A stretch of DNA of 10,692 nucleotides from Candidatus Poribacteria bacterium (GTDB lineage Bacteria > Poribacteria > WGA-4E > UBA9662). The stretch covers positions 1-10,692 of the forward strand of contig PACG01000205.1 in assembly GCA_002699335.1 (NCBI GenBank), read 5' to 3'. The notes under the pieces are model-generated. The model ran no database searches. It was not told the DNA's origin and saw only the letters and a list, made by a program, of their open reading frames with translations. How positions within the stretch are numbered: position 1 is the first letter of the stretch; the number at the start of each line of letters is the position of its first letter. The position numbers and the translations under genes are program-made. Shown here piece after piece: positions 1 to 6,719 of the stretch.

Positions 1-19
1 CAGATTGGCCGGCTTGAGA
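1..19 (+). repeat. Left arm of 19-bp perfect inverted repeat
   Basis: The first 19 bases of the window are the exact reverse complement of 140-158. The arm may continue beyond the left edge, since it begins at base 1. Read on the plus strand in frame it encodes QIGRLE, the same peptide the transposase encodes on the minus strand at the other arm. Confidence 0.85.
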
Positions 20-425
20 ATGTAGAGAGGCGGATACAATCATTGGATAGCACTAGCGTTCCACCTTTGGAGTTGACCCTGATTGGGAGGGCGAATTGCC
101 TGCTGAGCCCCATGGCTTCTGCAAAGACCATCGACCAGGTCTCAAGCCGGCCAATCTGGTGCCTATTGAAGTGTTTCGCGGTGATTCCAGGGCCCAAAAT
201 ATGCTCCAGAGGTATGTTTGCGAAAAACTGTGCGGTCAGCGTCAATGGCCGATTTGAACAGCCGAGCCCATTCAGGATCATGGCCTTGAGGGCCATCCCC
301 GTCGAGACCTTTTCTTGGAAGTCGAGGCTAACTAGCCCATCTACAATCTGCACCATCGTCAAGTCATCAATGACTGCAGCCACAATTGCGTGCTGATCGA
401 GCCGTTTGATATTTAATTTCTGCAT
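1..425 (-). CDS. IS1634-like (DUF4277) transposase, N-terminal part, runs off left edge
   Basis: This is the N-terminal domain of a DDE transposase of the IS1634 type, which would cut and join the ends of its own insertion sequence. The minus-strand frame opens with ATG at 425 behind a strong GGAGG. It begins MQKLNIKRLDQHAIVAAVID and continues with the family signatures KVSTGMALKAMILNGLG (near residue 50), QFFANIPLEHILGPGI (near 80) and HQIGRLE (near 103). That covers the DUF4277 domain. After about residue 120 the resemblance fades, and the expected HLDSTSF-type motif of the catalytic domain does not appear in this frame before the window edge. The frame has no stop in its 141 codons. The start and N-domain are well supported. 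Whether the gene is whole beyond the window is unknown, and the inverted repeat inside it suggests rearrangement. The plus-strand open frame over the same bases is a shadow. Confidence 0.8.
   Translation of the reverse strand, partial: MQKLNIKRLDQHAIVAAVIDDLTMVQIVDGLVSLDFQEKVSTGMALKAMILNGLGCSNRPLTLTAQFFANIPLEHILGPGITAKHFNRHQIGRLETWSMVFAEAMGLSRQFALPIRVNSKGGTLVLSNDCIRLSTFSSRPI
140..158 (-). repeat. Right arm of 19-bp perfect inverted repeat, inside transposase
   Basis: This is the reverse complement of 1-19, with a 120-bp spacer. It lies within the transposase coding sequence (the QIGRLE segment at the end of the DUF4277 domain), so it is not an insertion-sequence terminal repeat. It is better explained by a second, oppositely oriented transposase copy or by a fold-back rearrangement. 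Confidence 0.8.
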
Positions 426-746
426 GAGCACCTCCAACAGTGAATGAGAGGATTACATGCCAGGGATCGTCAGGCCAGGTGTGGAGGTGGATTCACCGGA
501 AATATGGGCGCAAATGATGTGTGGCGGTTAAATCGAAATTATTGCGTTTGTGCTGATCAATGTGAGTTTACAATAAATCAGGATATAAGGGGCAAGGAAG
601 AGCTACAGTTGTTTGTCCGTAGAGAGGTTTGTGCTGAATTGAGATAAAACAGATAGTAGTGGGACAATCATTTTTGATACTTTCCCCGCGCAGTAGCCCA
701 CCGTGTCCCCCCGGTGGGACCGACTAGCCGGGTAAGAATTAGGTTG
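426..746. other. Spacer between transposase start and sulfatase remnant, no gene seen
   Basis: Apart from the transposase ribosome binding site, I see nothing supported here. The minus-strand frame of the sulfatase remnant stays open from 747 down to 603, but its translation no longer resembles a sulfatase, so that part is probably run-on. The outer end of the insertion sequence should lie somewhere between 437 and about 740. I could not identify a terminal repeat without its partner. Confidence 0.4.
432..436 (-). promoter_or_regulatory. Ribosome binding site of the transposase
   Basis: Read on the minus strand the sequence is GGAGG, six bases before the ATG at 425. It fixes the transposase start. 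The same octamer in inverse orientation (TGGAGGTG, plus strand 482-489) makes an 8-bp inverted repeat with 429-436, which could fold in the leader. I would not give that pairing weight. Confidence 0.65.
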
Positions 747-1120
747 GTCGCCAGCCTCAGCTTGCAACCGGTCCAACTTCGCCGTCAATTCGGCTTGAAT
801 TTGGGCATAAGGGGGATCGTCGTAGATACTGCGGTGAGCCGGGTGTATCCAGTAGCGGTAATACATTGAGGTGCGCCAACTCCACCTGCATTAGGGAACG
901 GAAACTGCTGCCTGGTCTCTCGTCATGCGTATTGACCCCCGGCGTAATCGAGAAACGTCGGCGCGAAGTCGAAGTTGAGAATCATCCCGTCGTTGACCGT
1001 GCCCGCCTTGATCTCGCACGGATAGCGCATAATAAACGGCATACGTGGCGACTCTTCATAGATAAATCGCTTGTCATACCGGCCGTGATCGCCCAGGAAA
1101 AAGCCTTCTTCTCGTATCAA
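747..1120 (-). pseudogene. Sulfatase (arylsulfatase A-like), C-terminal remnant
   Basis: This is the remains of a type I sulfatase, which hydrolyses sulfate esters and is usually exported. The piece from 1120 reads EEGFFLGDHGRYDKRFIYEE, then RMPFIMRYP and FDFAPTFLDYAG, matching the conserved substrate-side region (family form: QGFFLGDHGWYDKR). A stop (TGA at 923-925) ends that frame. The next recognisable residues (RPGSSFRSL, matching the family's M-Q-G-R-S-F-R stretch) are in another frame, and MYYRYWIHPAH at 866 is in a third. HPAH is then followed directly by IYDDPPYAQIQAELTAKLD, the family's extreme C-terminus. The roughly 60 residues that normally separate these two motifs are missing. 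The N-terminal catalytic domain, with its Cys/Ser modified to formylglycine, is absent; family similarity stops at about 1118. Two frameshifts, one internal deletion and a lost N-terminus make it non-functional. Confidence 0.85.
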
Positions 1121-1127
1121 GACTTTG

Positions 1128-1397
1128 CTAATCCTGGTTGAGTTTTGCCTGATCGAATTTATTCTCCAAATAGCCCTGTCTCATTTCTGCCTCTAATTTT
1201 ACCCTCTCTAATTGCTTTACTTTTTCCCGCGGTCCATCATTAACAAATTTCAGAGATGGAGTAAGCGTAGGTATTAATCGCTCGTTTTGATAAATCTTAC
1301 GGATTGTCTCTGATCTGTGATATTTGCCGATCTCCCTCCAGGCCTCGGTTGGTGTAAGTGGATTGGCGACGCGTTTAGAGGTGGGTAGGGATAGCAA
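1128..1397 (-). CDS. Unrecognised short frame, 89 codons, charged C-terminus
   Basis: I do not recognise this product. A minus-strand frame runs from a TTG at 1397 to TAG near 1128, with a TAA four codons upstream of the TTG and no good ribosome binding site. The translation has a WREIGKYHRSETIR stretch, then a highly charged, probably helical tail (PREKVKQLERVKLEAEMRQG). It directly abuts the broken sulfatase, which lost its N-terminal half at this junction. It could therefore be a fragment of another gene fused there by the same rearrangement. It has no membrane segment or Cys pair. It may be a gene remnant rather than a working gene. Confidence 0.3.
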   Translation of the reverse strand: MLSLPTSKRVANPLTPTEAWREIGKYHRSETIRKIYQNERLIPTLTPSLKFVNDGPREKVKQLERVKLEAEMRQGYLENKFDQAKLNQD

Positions 1398-1508
1398 ATA
1401 ATTCGGTTAAGTTCTGTAATGCTAGACAGAGTGAAATTTCACCTGTATGTCTTGCGTTGCATTATACCTAAGAGCTGAATGACCCTGAAGGAGAGAGCTC
1501 ACGGTTAG

Positions 1509-1538
1509 TTGACACCTTTGCAGGTGCGATGCTATAAT
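1509..1538 (+). promoter_or_regulatory. Sigma70-type promoter, consensus -35 and -10
   Basis: TTGACA at 1509-1514 and TATAAT at 1533-1538 both match consensus perfectly, with an 18-bp spacer (17 is optimal). Transcription would start near 1545, about 34 bases before the ATG of the membrane-protein gene. The line of plus-strand genes that follows could be read from here, since no clear terminator is seen before 6428. Two perfect hexamers at legal spacing immediately upstream of a gene are unlikely by chance. Confidence 0.75.
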
Positions 1539-1578
1539 CACCGCGCTCTTGCAAAGGATAAATCGGCCTGTCGAAATA

Positions 1579-2178
1579 ATGGAAAATCGAAGCACTGGAC
1601 TGATGACGTTGGGCCAAATTGGGCTGGGTAGTATAGCCGGAGTTATACTTGTTTCGGTGGGTTATCTATTCACCAACAACCTATTTCTACAAGTTATTAT
1701 CGCCGACCGAATTCACCACGGGTTCTGGATTGGCCTTTTTACTTTGGCCGCTTTTTTGCTAACTTATGGTCTTGGTGTTGTAGGCGTTGCTTATGGTGTG
1801 AAATGGGTTGCGCAACAATTTGGCCAAGACTGTAATCTGCGACACGTGTGGCAGGGGGCGTTTCTGGGGCCGCCGACTTTGGCCGTATTGATAATGATTA
1901 CCAAACTTGACTGGCAAACACTGATTGAATCCATGTCAGGTGTTGGTAGCCTGCAGTATCAATCTAAGTTTGGTTTTCACACCCTTTTTCATCTGTTAAT
2001 TCTGGTGATTCGCCCGATTGCATCCCTCCTCTCTCTACCGGTTCACCTCCTCTTAAAAATTGGCCTTCCGCCTGAGCTGTTATACACAGTATCTGCTCCA
2101 GTCGGTGGAATTCTCGGTTACCGATTCGATTGGCACCGGGCCGATGAGAAGTCTACCGAATCAGAACTAATCTCCTGA
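1579..2178 (+). CDS. Small multi-pass membrane protein, function unknown
   Basis: This is a 199-residue inner-membrane protein of a family I do not recognise. Hydrophobic stretches at about residues 11-31, 49-73, 91-108, 132-157 and 167-182 suggest four or five membrane spans. The tail after residue 184 is polar. A positively charged IRP/LLLK region lies near 144-160, and WQGAFLGPP near 91 is a possible loop signature. The frame extends upstream to a TTG at 1549, but that would lie only about four bases from the predicted transcription start. I therefore prefer the ATG at 1579, which has only a weak, distant purine run (AAAGGA, 1553-1558). It ends in TGA, 50 bases before purF, and is probably cotranscribed with it. 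There is no catalytic or binding motif to suggest a role. Confidence 0.75.
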   Translation: MENRSTGLMTLGQIGLGSIAGVILVSVGYLFTNNLFLQVIIADRIHHGFWIGLFTLAAFLLTYGLGVVGVAYGVKWVAQQFGQDCNLRHVWQGAFLGPPTLAVLIMITKLDWQTLIESMSGVGSLQYQSKFGFHTLFHLLILVIRPIASLLSLPVHLLLKIGLPPELLYTVSAPVGGILGYRFDWHRADEKSTESELIS

Positions 2179-2228
2179 CTTTGTACAGGCTCAGAAAATC
2201 AAGCCCAGGCTCTGACTAAACTGTCTTA

Positions 2229-3668
2229 ATGCAACTTAATTCCATCTTTGACGACGACAAACCAAAGGACGAATGCGGTGTCTTTGGCATCTTCGGACAT
2301 CGTAGAGCCTCCGAGTTGACCTATTTGGGACTACGTGCCCTTCAGCACCGGGGTCAGGAAAGCGCTGGTATTGTTGCATCTCAAGGACAAACCTTTTCCT
2401 ACCACCGGGGAATGGGGTTAGTCACGGAAGTTTTTGATGATATGGATGTATTGGCTCAGTTGGAGGGGCATCTCGCTATTGGGCACAATCGTTATTCCAC
2501 AGCCGGTAGTAGTAATCTCGAAAATGCGCAGCCCCTCGTTCGTCAATACTCACGAGGTCCGTTAGGCATTGCCCATAACGGTAATCTGGTCAACGCCTAT
2601 CAGGTTCGGACAGATCTGGAAAAGACCGGATCTATTTTCAACGGAACCTCCGATACAGAGGTAATCGCCCATCTGATTGCCCGGTCGCAGCAACTGTTGC
2701 TAGAGGATCGGATTATTGATGCCTTACAAAAAGTACAAGGGGCTTATTCACTGGTATTTCTCGGTAAGTCAATCATGATCGGTGCCAGAGATCCTAATGG
2801 ATTTCGTCCGCTTTGGCTCGGAAGGCTCGAGGATGCCTACGTTTTGGCTTCGGAGACTTGTGCTTTCGATGTAACTCAAGCTACACCCGTCAGAGAGATT
2901 GAACCAGGTGAAATGGTGGTTATTACCAGCACGAGTGAGCCTCCTAAGTCATTTCGAGTCGGGGTTCAACCCGACAACCTGTCGCAGTGCATTTTCGAGT
3001 ATATTTATCTCGCCCGGCCTGATAGCACCGTTTTTAATGGCCTGGCAAATCAACCCAGACGGGAGTTTGGTCGTCAACTGGCAAGGGAGCATCCGGTAGA
3101 GGCGGATATTGTAATTCCCGTACCTGATTCGGCCACTATCGCTGCTTTAGGCTTTTCAGAAGAGTCGGAAACCTCATTTGAATTTGGATTGTATCGTAAC
3201 CCATACGTTGGTCGAACCTTCATGCACCCGTCGCAAGAGGTACGGGATTTGATGGTCCGTGTCAAGCTCAATCCAATCGAAAATGTACTAAAGGGGAAAC
3301 GAGTGATCGTTGTCGATGACTCGATTATGCGTGGAACCAACTCGCGAAAAATTGTGTCCCTGGTTCGACAGGGTGGAGCCACAGAAGTTCACTTTCGAGT
3401 CTCATCACCACCCAATCGTTTCCCTTGCTTTTATGGAGTTGACACTCCGACTCGAAAAGAACTAGTTGCGAGTTCTTGGACCATCGATGAAATCTGTAAG
3501 TATATTGGTGCCGATTCTTTGGGATATTTGAGTATTGAGGGGATGTTGAACTGCGTTGAATCCCCGAAAGATTTTTGTACTGCTTGCTTTGATGGAAAAT
3601 ATCCGGTGGAGTTTAGTGACCAACCAACCAAACAGTTGCCGATCGAGTTTGACGTGAAATTGCTGTAG
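2229..3668 (+). CDS. purF: Amidophosphoribosyltransferase (PurF)
   Basis: PurF catalyses the first committed step of de novo purine synthesis: PRPP plus glutamine gives 5-phosphoribosylamine, glutamate and pyrophosphate, in the cytoplasm. The 479-residue protein has an N-terminal class II glutamine amidotransferase domain. Its nucleophile is Cys16 (ECGVFG), exposed after removal of a 15-residue propeptide. Other glutaminase motifs are RALQHRGQES (36-45), GHNRYST (85-91) and AHNGNL (115-120). The phosphoribosyltransferase domain has YVGRTF (326-331), the RVKLNP loop and the PRPP motif VIVVDDSIMRGT (359-370). Cys254, Cys400, Cys450 and Cys453 match the four [4Fe-4S] ligands of the Bacillus subtilis-type enzyme. 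This is therefore the propeptide-bearing, Fe-S-containing, oxygen-sensitive class rather than the E. coli class. There is no good Shine-Dalgarno before the ATG. The start is set by the need for a short propeptide ahead of Cys16. The gene is intact. Confidence 0.97.
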   Translation: MQLNSIFDDDKPKDECGVFGIFGHRRASELTYLGLRALQHRGQESAGIVASQGQTFSYHRGMGLVTEVFDDMDVLAQLEGHLAIGHNRYSTAGSSNLENAQPLVRQYSRGPLGIAHNGNLVNAYQVRTDLEKTGSIFNGTSDTEVIAHLIARSQQLLLEDRIIDALQKVQGAYSLVFLGKSIMIGARDPNGFRPLWLGRLEDAYVLASETCAFDVTQATPVREIEPGEMVVITSTSEPPKSFRVGVQPDNLSQCIFEYIYLARPDSTVFNGLANQPRREFGRQLAREHPVEADIVIPVPDSATIAALGFSEESETSFEFGLYRNPYVGRTFMHPSQEVRDLMVRVKLNPIENVLKGKRVIVVDDSIMRGTNSRKIVSLVRQGGATEVHFRVSSPPNRFPCFYGVDTPTRKELVASSWTIDEICKYIGADSLGYLSIEGMLNCVESPKDFCTACFDGKYPVEFSDQPTKQLPIEFDVKLL

Positions 3669-3722
3669 AGTTTTAACCGATAGACTTTGGTAACGACGCA
3701 ACTTAGACGGAGTTCAATAAAC

Positions 3723-4292
3723 ATGAGCGCCTTAGAAACGATTCAAAAATCGGCTCAATCTATCGTAACGATCTGCGAGAAAGATCGCTTAACTAAGGCT
3801 GATAAAGATAGCCTGCTCAAGTTACAGGGGGAGATTTTTACCCAGATCGACAGTCTAACTGGGTGTGAGGTCTGTGGCGGCATTTCAGATCTAATTGTTT
3901 CGATTACTATTGATACAGCGACGGCGGATCTTTGTCGTGAATGTGGTATCCAAGCTCTTAACGCGGGTGAAATCAGAAAAAGCGGACAACGCCGACGCTC
4001 ATCGCGGAAATCTCAAAGCCCTAAACGGTCGACGAAAACCACAATTCAGGAACCAAAAACCACCGTCTCATCCCCTGTGGATTTGAGGGCTCAGATTGGA
4101 ACTGAAACGGGACTCAACAAAGCAACGGTTCGTCGGATTGAAAAGATTATAGAGGAAATTGCGACCCCGATGAACGTGGAAAACACGATTCAATACGTCG
4201 TCAGTGAGGCTAAAATCGCTAAAATAAAAGTCGAGGATGGACAGTTGGAACAAGCAGTTAAACTGTTTATGGGGAGCAATTCCAATGGTTAA
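3723..4292 (+). CDS. Zinc-ribbon protein of unknown function, coupled to Dus
   Basis: This is a 189-residue soluble protein of a family I do not recognise. Residues 1-45 look helical. A zinc-ribbon-like pair follows, Cys48-x2-Cys51 and Cys71-x2-Cys74, with the second pair reading LCRECG. Residues 85-107 are a very basic Ser/Lys/Arg linker (GQRRRSSRKSQ and following). A C-terminal helical domain begins near 120 and includes TGLNKATVRRIEKIIEEI, which could be a small DNA- or RNA-binding fold. A nucleic-acid-binding role is inference. The ATG at 3723 is chosen because GGAG at 3709-3712 sits ten bases upstream; the frame is open a little further, to a TTG at 3687. It follows purF by 54 bases, and its last codons overlap the start of the dihydrouridine synthase by 8 bases. 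It is intact. Confidence 0.8.
   Translation: MSALETIQKSAQSIVTICEKDRLTKADKDSLLKLQGEIFTQIDSLTGCEVCGGISDLIVSITIDTATADLCRECGIQALNAGEIRKSGQRRRSSRKSQSPKRSTKTTIQEPKTTVSSPVDLRAQIGTETGLNKATVRRIEKIIEEIATPMNVENTIQYVVSEAKIAKIKVEDGQLEQAVKLFMGSNSNG
4271..4276 (+). promoter_or_regulatory. Ribosome binding site of dus, inside the preceding gene
   Basis: GGGGAG ends eight bases before the ATG at 4285 and lies in the last codons of the zinc-ribbon gene. It decides the dus start over an upstream in-frame ATG at 4237, which has no such site. Because the site is inside a translated gene, the two genes are probably translationally coupled. Confidence 0.7.
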
Positions 4293-5328
4293 GATTGGCG
4301 ATGTTGAAGTTGGAGAGTTCCCACTGTTGCTCGCTCCGATGGAAGATGTAAGCGATCCACCGTTCCGAGCAGTTTGTAAAGAGAACGGCGCAGATGTGAT
4401 GTACACGGAATTTATCTCTTCTGAGGGACTAATTCGCAATGCAGCCAAAAGCGTGGCTAAGCTCGATATTTTCGAGTATGAGCGCCCGATCGGCATTCAG
4501 ATCTTCGGACACGATATTGAGACGATGAGAGCGGCAACTGAAATCTCTGAAACGGCGGCCCCCGATATTATCGATATCAACTACGGTTGTCCTGTTAAAC
4601 GGGTTGCCGGTAGAGGCGCTGGGGCCGGTATTCTACAAGACATCCCGAAGATGGTTGAGATGACGGCTGAAATCGTCAAATCGACCAATTTACCGGTGAC
4701 AGTTAAGACCCGGCTTGGTTGGGACGAAAAAACACTTTATGTGATCGAAGTCGCCGAACGGTTACAGGACGTGGGGATTCAGGCTATTTCTGTTCACGGT
4801 AGAACTCGCAAGCAGATGTATAAAGGTGCTGCTGATTGGACGCTGATCGGGAGAATAAAAGACAATCCACGAATGCGAATTCCCGTCTTTGGCAATGGTG
4901 ATATCGATAGCCCGGAAAAAGCGCAACAGATGAAGCAGAAGTACGGTCTAGATGGGATTATGATTGGCCGAGCAAGTATTGGTTATCCCTGGATCTTTAA
5001 CCAGATTAAATGCTTTTTGAAGACCGGGCAACATTTGCCAGATCCAGCTATCGATCAGCGTATCTTGACCTTGAAAAGGCATCTCGAGTTTTCACTTCGA
5101 TGGAAAGGGTCGCGAGTTGGTCTCTACGAGATGCGCCGCCACTATAAAAACTACTTTAAAGATTTACCGGGAATCAAACCCTATCGCCAACAACTCTGTA
5201 CCTGTGAGGATGTCCACCAAATCCCGGAGATTCTGGAAGAGATCCGAAATCATGCAGAGAAAATCTCAAATCGGAGACTTCAAGGCATGAGACAACCCCC
5301 GGTTGGTAGGGTTAAGTTGGCTAGTTAA
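4285..5328 (+). CDS. dus: tRNA-dihydrouridine synthase (Dus family)
   Basis: This is an FMN-dependent enzyme that reduces uridine to dihydrouridine in tRNA D-loops with NAD(P)H. The 347 residues form a TIM barrel with the family motifs in order: LLLAPMEDVSDPPFR (14-28), TEFISSEGL (41-49), YGCPVKRV with catalytic Cys102, VTVKTRLGW (Lys141, FMN), HGRTRKQMY (171-179), GNGDI (203-207) and IMIGRASIGYPWIF (225-238). A C-terminal helical RNA-binding domain follows. The wording of these motifs, including ERPIGIQIFGHDIE and EMRRHYKNYF, is strikingly close to the Bacteroidetes-style DusB-like enzymes I know. The exact paralogue (A, B or C type) is less certain than the family. One oddity is that the segment after GCPVKRV reads AGRGAGAG, where relatives often carry a second Cys. 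The protein is of usual length and has no frame damage. Confidence 0.96.
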   Translation: MVKIGDVEVGEFPLLLAPMEDVSDPPFRAVCKENGADVMYTEFISSEGLIRNAAKSVAKLDIFEYERPIGIQIFGHDIETMRAATEISETAAPDIIDINYGCPVKRVAGRGAGAGILQDIPKMVEMTAEIVKSTNLPVTVKTRLGWDEKTLYVIEVAERLQDVGIQAISVHGRTRKQMYKGAADWTLIGRIKDNPRMRIPVFGNGDIDSPEKAQQMKQKYGLDGIMIGRASIGYPWIFNQIKCFLKTGQHLPDPAIDQRILTLKRHLEFSLRWKGSRVGLYEMRRHYKNYFKDLPGIKPYRQQLCTCEDVHQIPEILEEIRNHAEKISNRRLQGMRQPPVGRVKLAS

Positions 5329-5408
5329 TACCACCTTCATCGCAAAGGCAGAGGTTTCAACGGATACATTTACGCTTCATCACTAAAGTTTAGAGAGGAC
5401 TAATATAT

Positions 5409-6428
5409 ATGCCAGACCTAAATCGCCAGATTATCCTAGCCAATCGACCTGACGGTTATCCGGTCGAATCCGATTTTGAATTAGTCGAAAGTTCAATTCC
5501 AGACCCAGTGGAAGGGGAAATTTTGGTTCGAACCATCTACCTGTCGGTAGACCCATACATGCGAGGTCGAATGAATGTCAGTCAGAAATCGTACGCCTCG
5601 CCGGTTGGCGATCGAGAAGTCATTACCGGTGGTGTTGTTGGTGAGGTCGTAAAATCGAAGCACGATCAATTCCAAGTTGGCGATATCGCTCAGTGCCAAC
5701 TCGGTTGGCAGGCCTATGGAACCATGGCCGGTGAAGATGCCCGCAAAATTGATCCAGATTTAGCGCCGATTTCGACCTCGCTCGGTATCCTGGGAATGCC
5801 GGGGTTGACCGCCTACTTTGGACTGCTCGAGGTCTGTGAGCCTCAAGCAGGAGAAACGGTTTTCATTTCTGGCGCGGCCGGAGCAGTAGGATCAATAGTA
5901 GGACAGATTGCCAAGATCAAAGGTTGTCAAGCCATCGGTTCAGCAGGAACAGATCAGAAGGTTGAACACATAGTTTCGGGCCTTGGCTTCGACGCTGCCT
6001 ACAACTATAAGACAACTGGCGATTACGTGGCCAAAATCGCTGAGTTGTGTCCAGATGGAGTCGATGTCTATTTTGATAATGTTGGAGGGACACAAACTGA
6101 TGCAGTTTTCCCCAACTTTAATATCGGTGCTCGTATTTCGATTTGTGGACAGATTTCACAATACAACCTCAAGCAACCTGAACTGGGGCCTCGGTTATTC
6201 TTTCACTTTATTGTCAAGCGCCTTCGAATGCGGGGTTTTTTGGTGTTCGACTTTGTAGAACGGCATGAGCAAGCGCTGACTGAGATGGCAAACTGGCTAA
6301 AGACGAATAAATTGCAGTACCGTGAAACTATCACTGACGGTCTTGAAAATGCCCCGACCGCCTTCATCAGCATGCTAAAAGGGGGGAATTTGGGTAAGCA
6401 GCTAGTAAAGGTGTCCAACGAAAGCTAA
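5409..6428 (+). CDS. NADPH-dependent enone reductase, CurA / prostaglandin-reductase-like MDR
   Basis: This is a zinc-independent medium-chain dehydrogenase/reductase of 339 residues. Relatives (leukotriene B4 12-hydroxydehydrogenase, E. coli CurA) reduce the carbon-carbon double bond of alpha,beta-unsaturated ketones with NADPH. Visible motifs are LSVDPYMRGRM (45-55), the GMPGLTAYFGL segment (129-139), the nucleotide-binding glycine loop SGAAGAVGSIVG (154-165), YFDNVGG (221-227) and RGFLVFDF (275-282). The C-terminal KGGNLGKQLVKV is typical of the family. The zinc-ligand residues of classical alcohol dehydrogenases are absent. The start is fixed by AGAGAGGA at 5392-5399, nine bases before ATG. 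It lies 80 bases after dus in the same direction and could be a separate transcript. The substrate cannot be told from sequence, and no gene symbol is assigned because family members are paralogous. Confidence 0.92.
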   Translation: MPDLNRQIILANRPDGYPVESDFELVESSIPDPVEGEILVRTIYLSVDPYMRGRMNVSQKSYASPVGDREVITGGVVGEVVKSKHDQFQVGDIAQCQLGWQAYGTMAGEDARKIDPDLAPISTSLGILGMPGLTAYFGLLEVCEPQAGETVFISGAAGAVGSIVGQIAKIKGCQAIGSAGTDQKVEHIVSGLGFDAAYNYKTTGDYVAKIAELCPDGVDVYFDNVGGTQTDAVFPNFNIGARISICGQISQYNLKQPELGPRLFFHFIVKRLRMRGFLVFDFVERHEQALTEMANWLKTNKLQYRETITDGLENAPTAFISMLKGGNLGKQLVKVSNES

Positions 6429-6719
6429 TTCGGCGAATACTTTTGATTACAATAGGTTTTGCTGCAGCCTGAGGACAGCGATAATACCGCCGACTACATC
6501 GTGTTGCTACCGAGACAATGAAGATGAAAATTCATCTGCATCAGAGCTTTTTACATGTGCTGGATATGGGAAGCCAACATTTTCATCAGCCGATTACTTT
6601 ATCTCAGAAGAAAACTACTGCGCAAACCTGTTGTGCTGGCCGTGGTAGGTATTAGCCAACATAAACTCCAGTCCATAAAGACCATCTTAGCTAAAGTTGG
6701 GATATCTGCTGAGTCGAAG
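6429..6719 (+). other. Intergenic stretch with a His-rich 45-codon frame
   Basis: The only candidate is ATG at 6518 to TAG at 6653-6655. It encodes 45 residues starting MKMKIHLHQSFLHV, with seven histidines in the first 24 positions (HLHQ, LHV, QHFHQ) and a Cys-Cys pair near the end. I do not recognise it. It has no good ribosome binding site and could be a decayed fragment or chance. No clear terminator for the oxidoreductase gene or promoter for the next block is visible. Confidence 0.3.

Noticed and set aside
43..396. Plus-strand open frame of 117 codons
   Set aside because: It is antisense to the well-supported transposase frame, and only the LDSTS stretch at its start resembles anything. 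I discuss that in the inverted-repeat finding and do not call it a gene.
429..489. 8-bp inverted repeat CACCTCCA/TGGAGGTG as an insertion-sequence end or attenuator
   Set aside because: One arm is simply the transposase ribosome binding site. Eight bases with a 45-base loop is expected by chance, and no matching partner end is in the window.
866..1141. Plus-strand open frame of 91 codons
   Set aside because: It is antisense to recognisable sulfatase sequence on the minus strand.
2179..2228. Separate purF promoter
   Set aside because: TTGTAC at 2181 has no -10-like element at legal spacing, so transcription from upstream is simpler.
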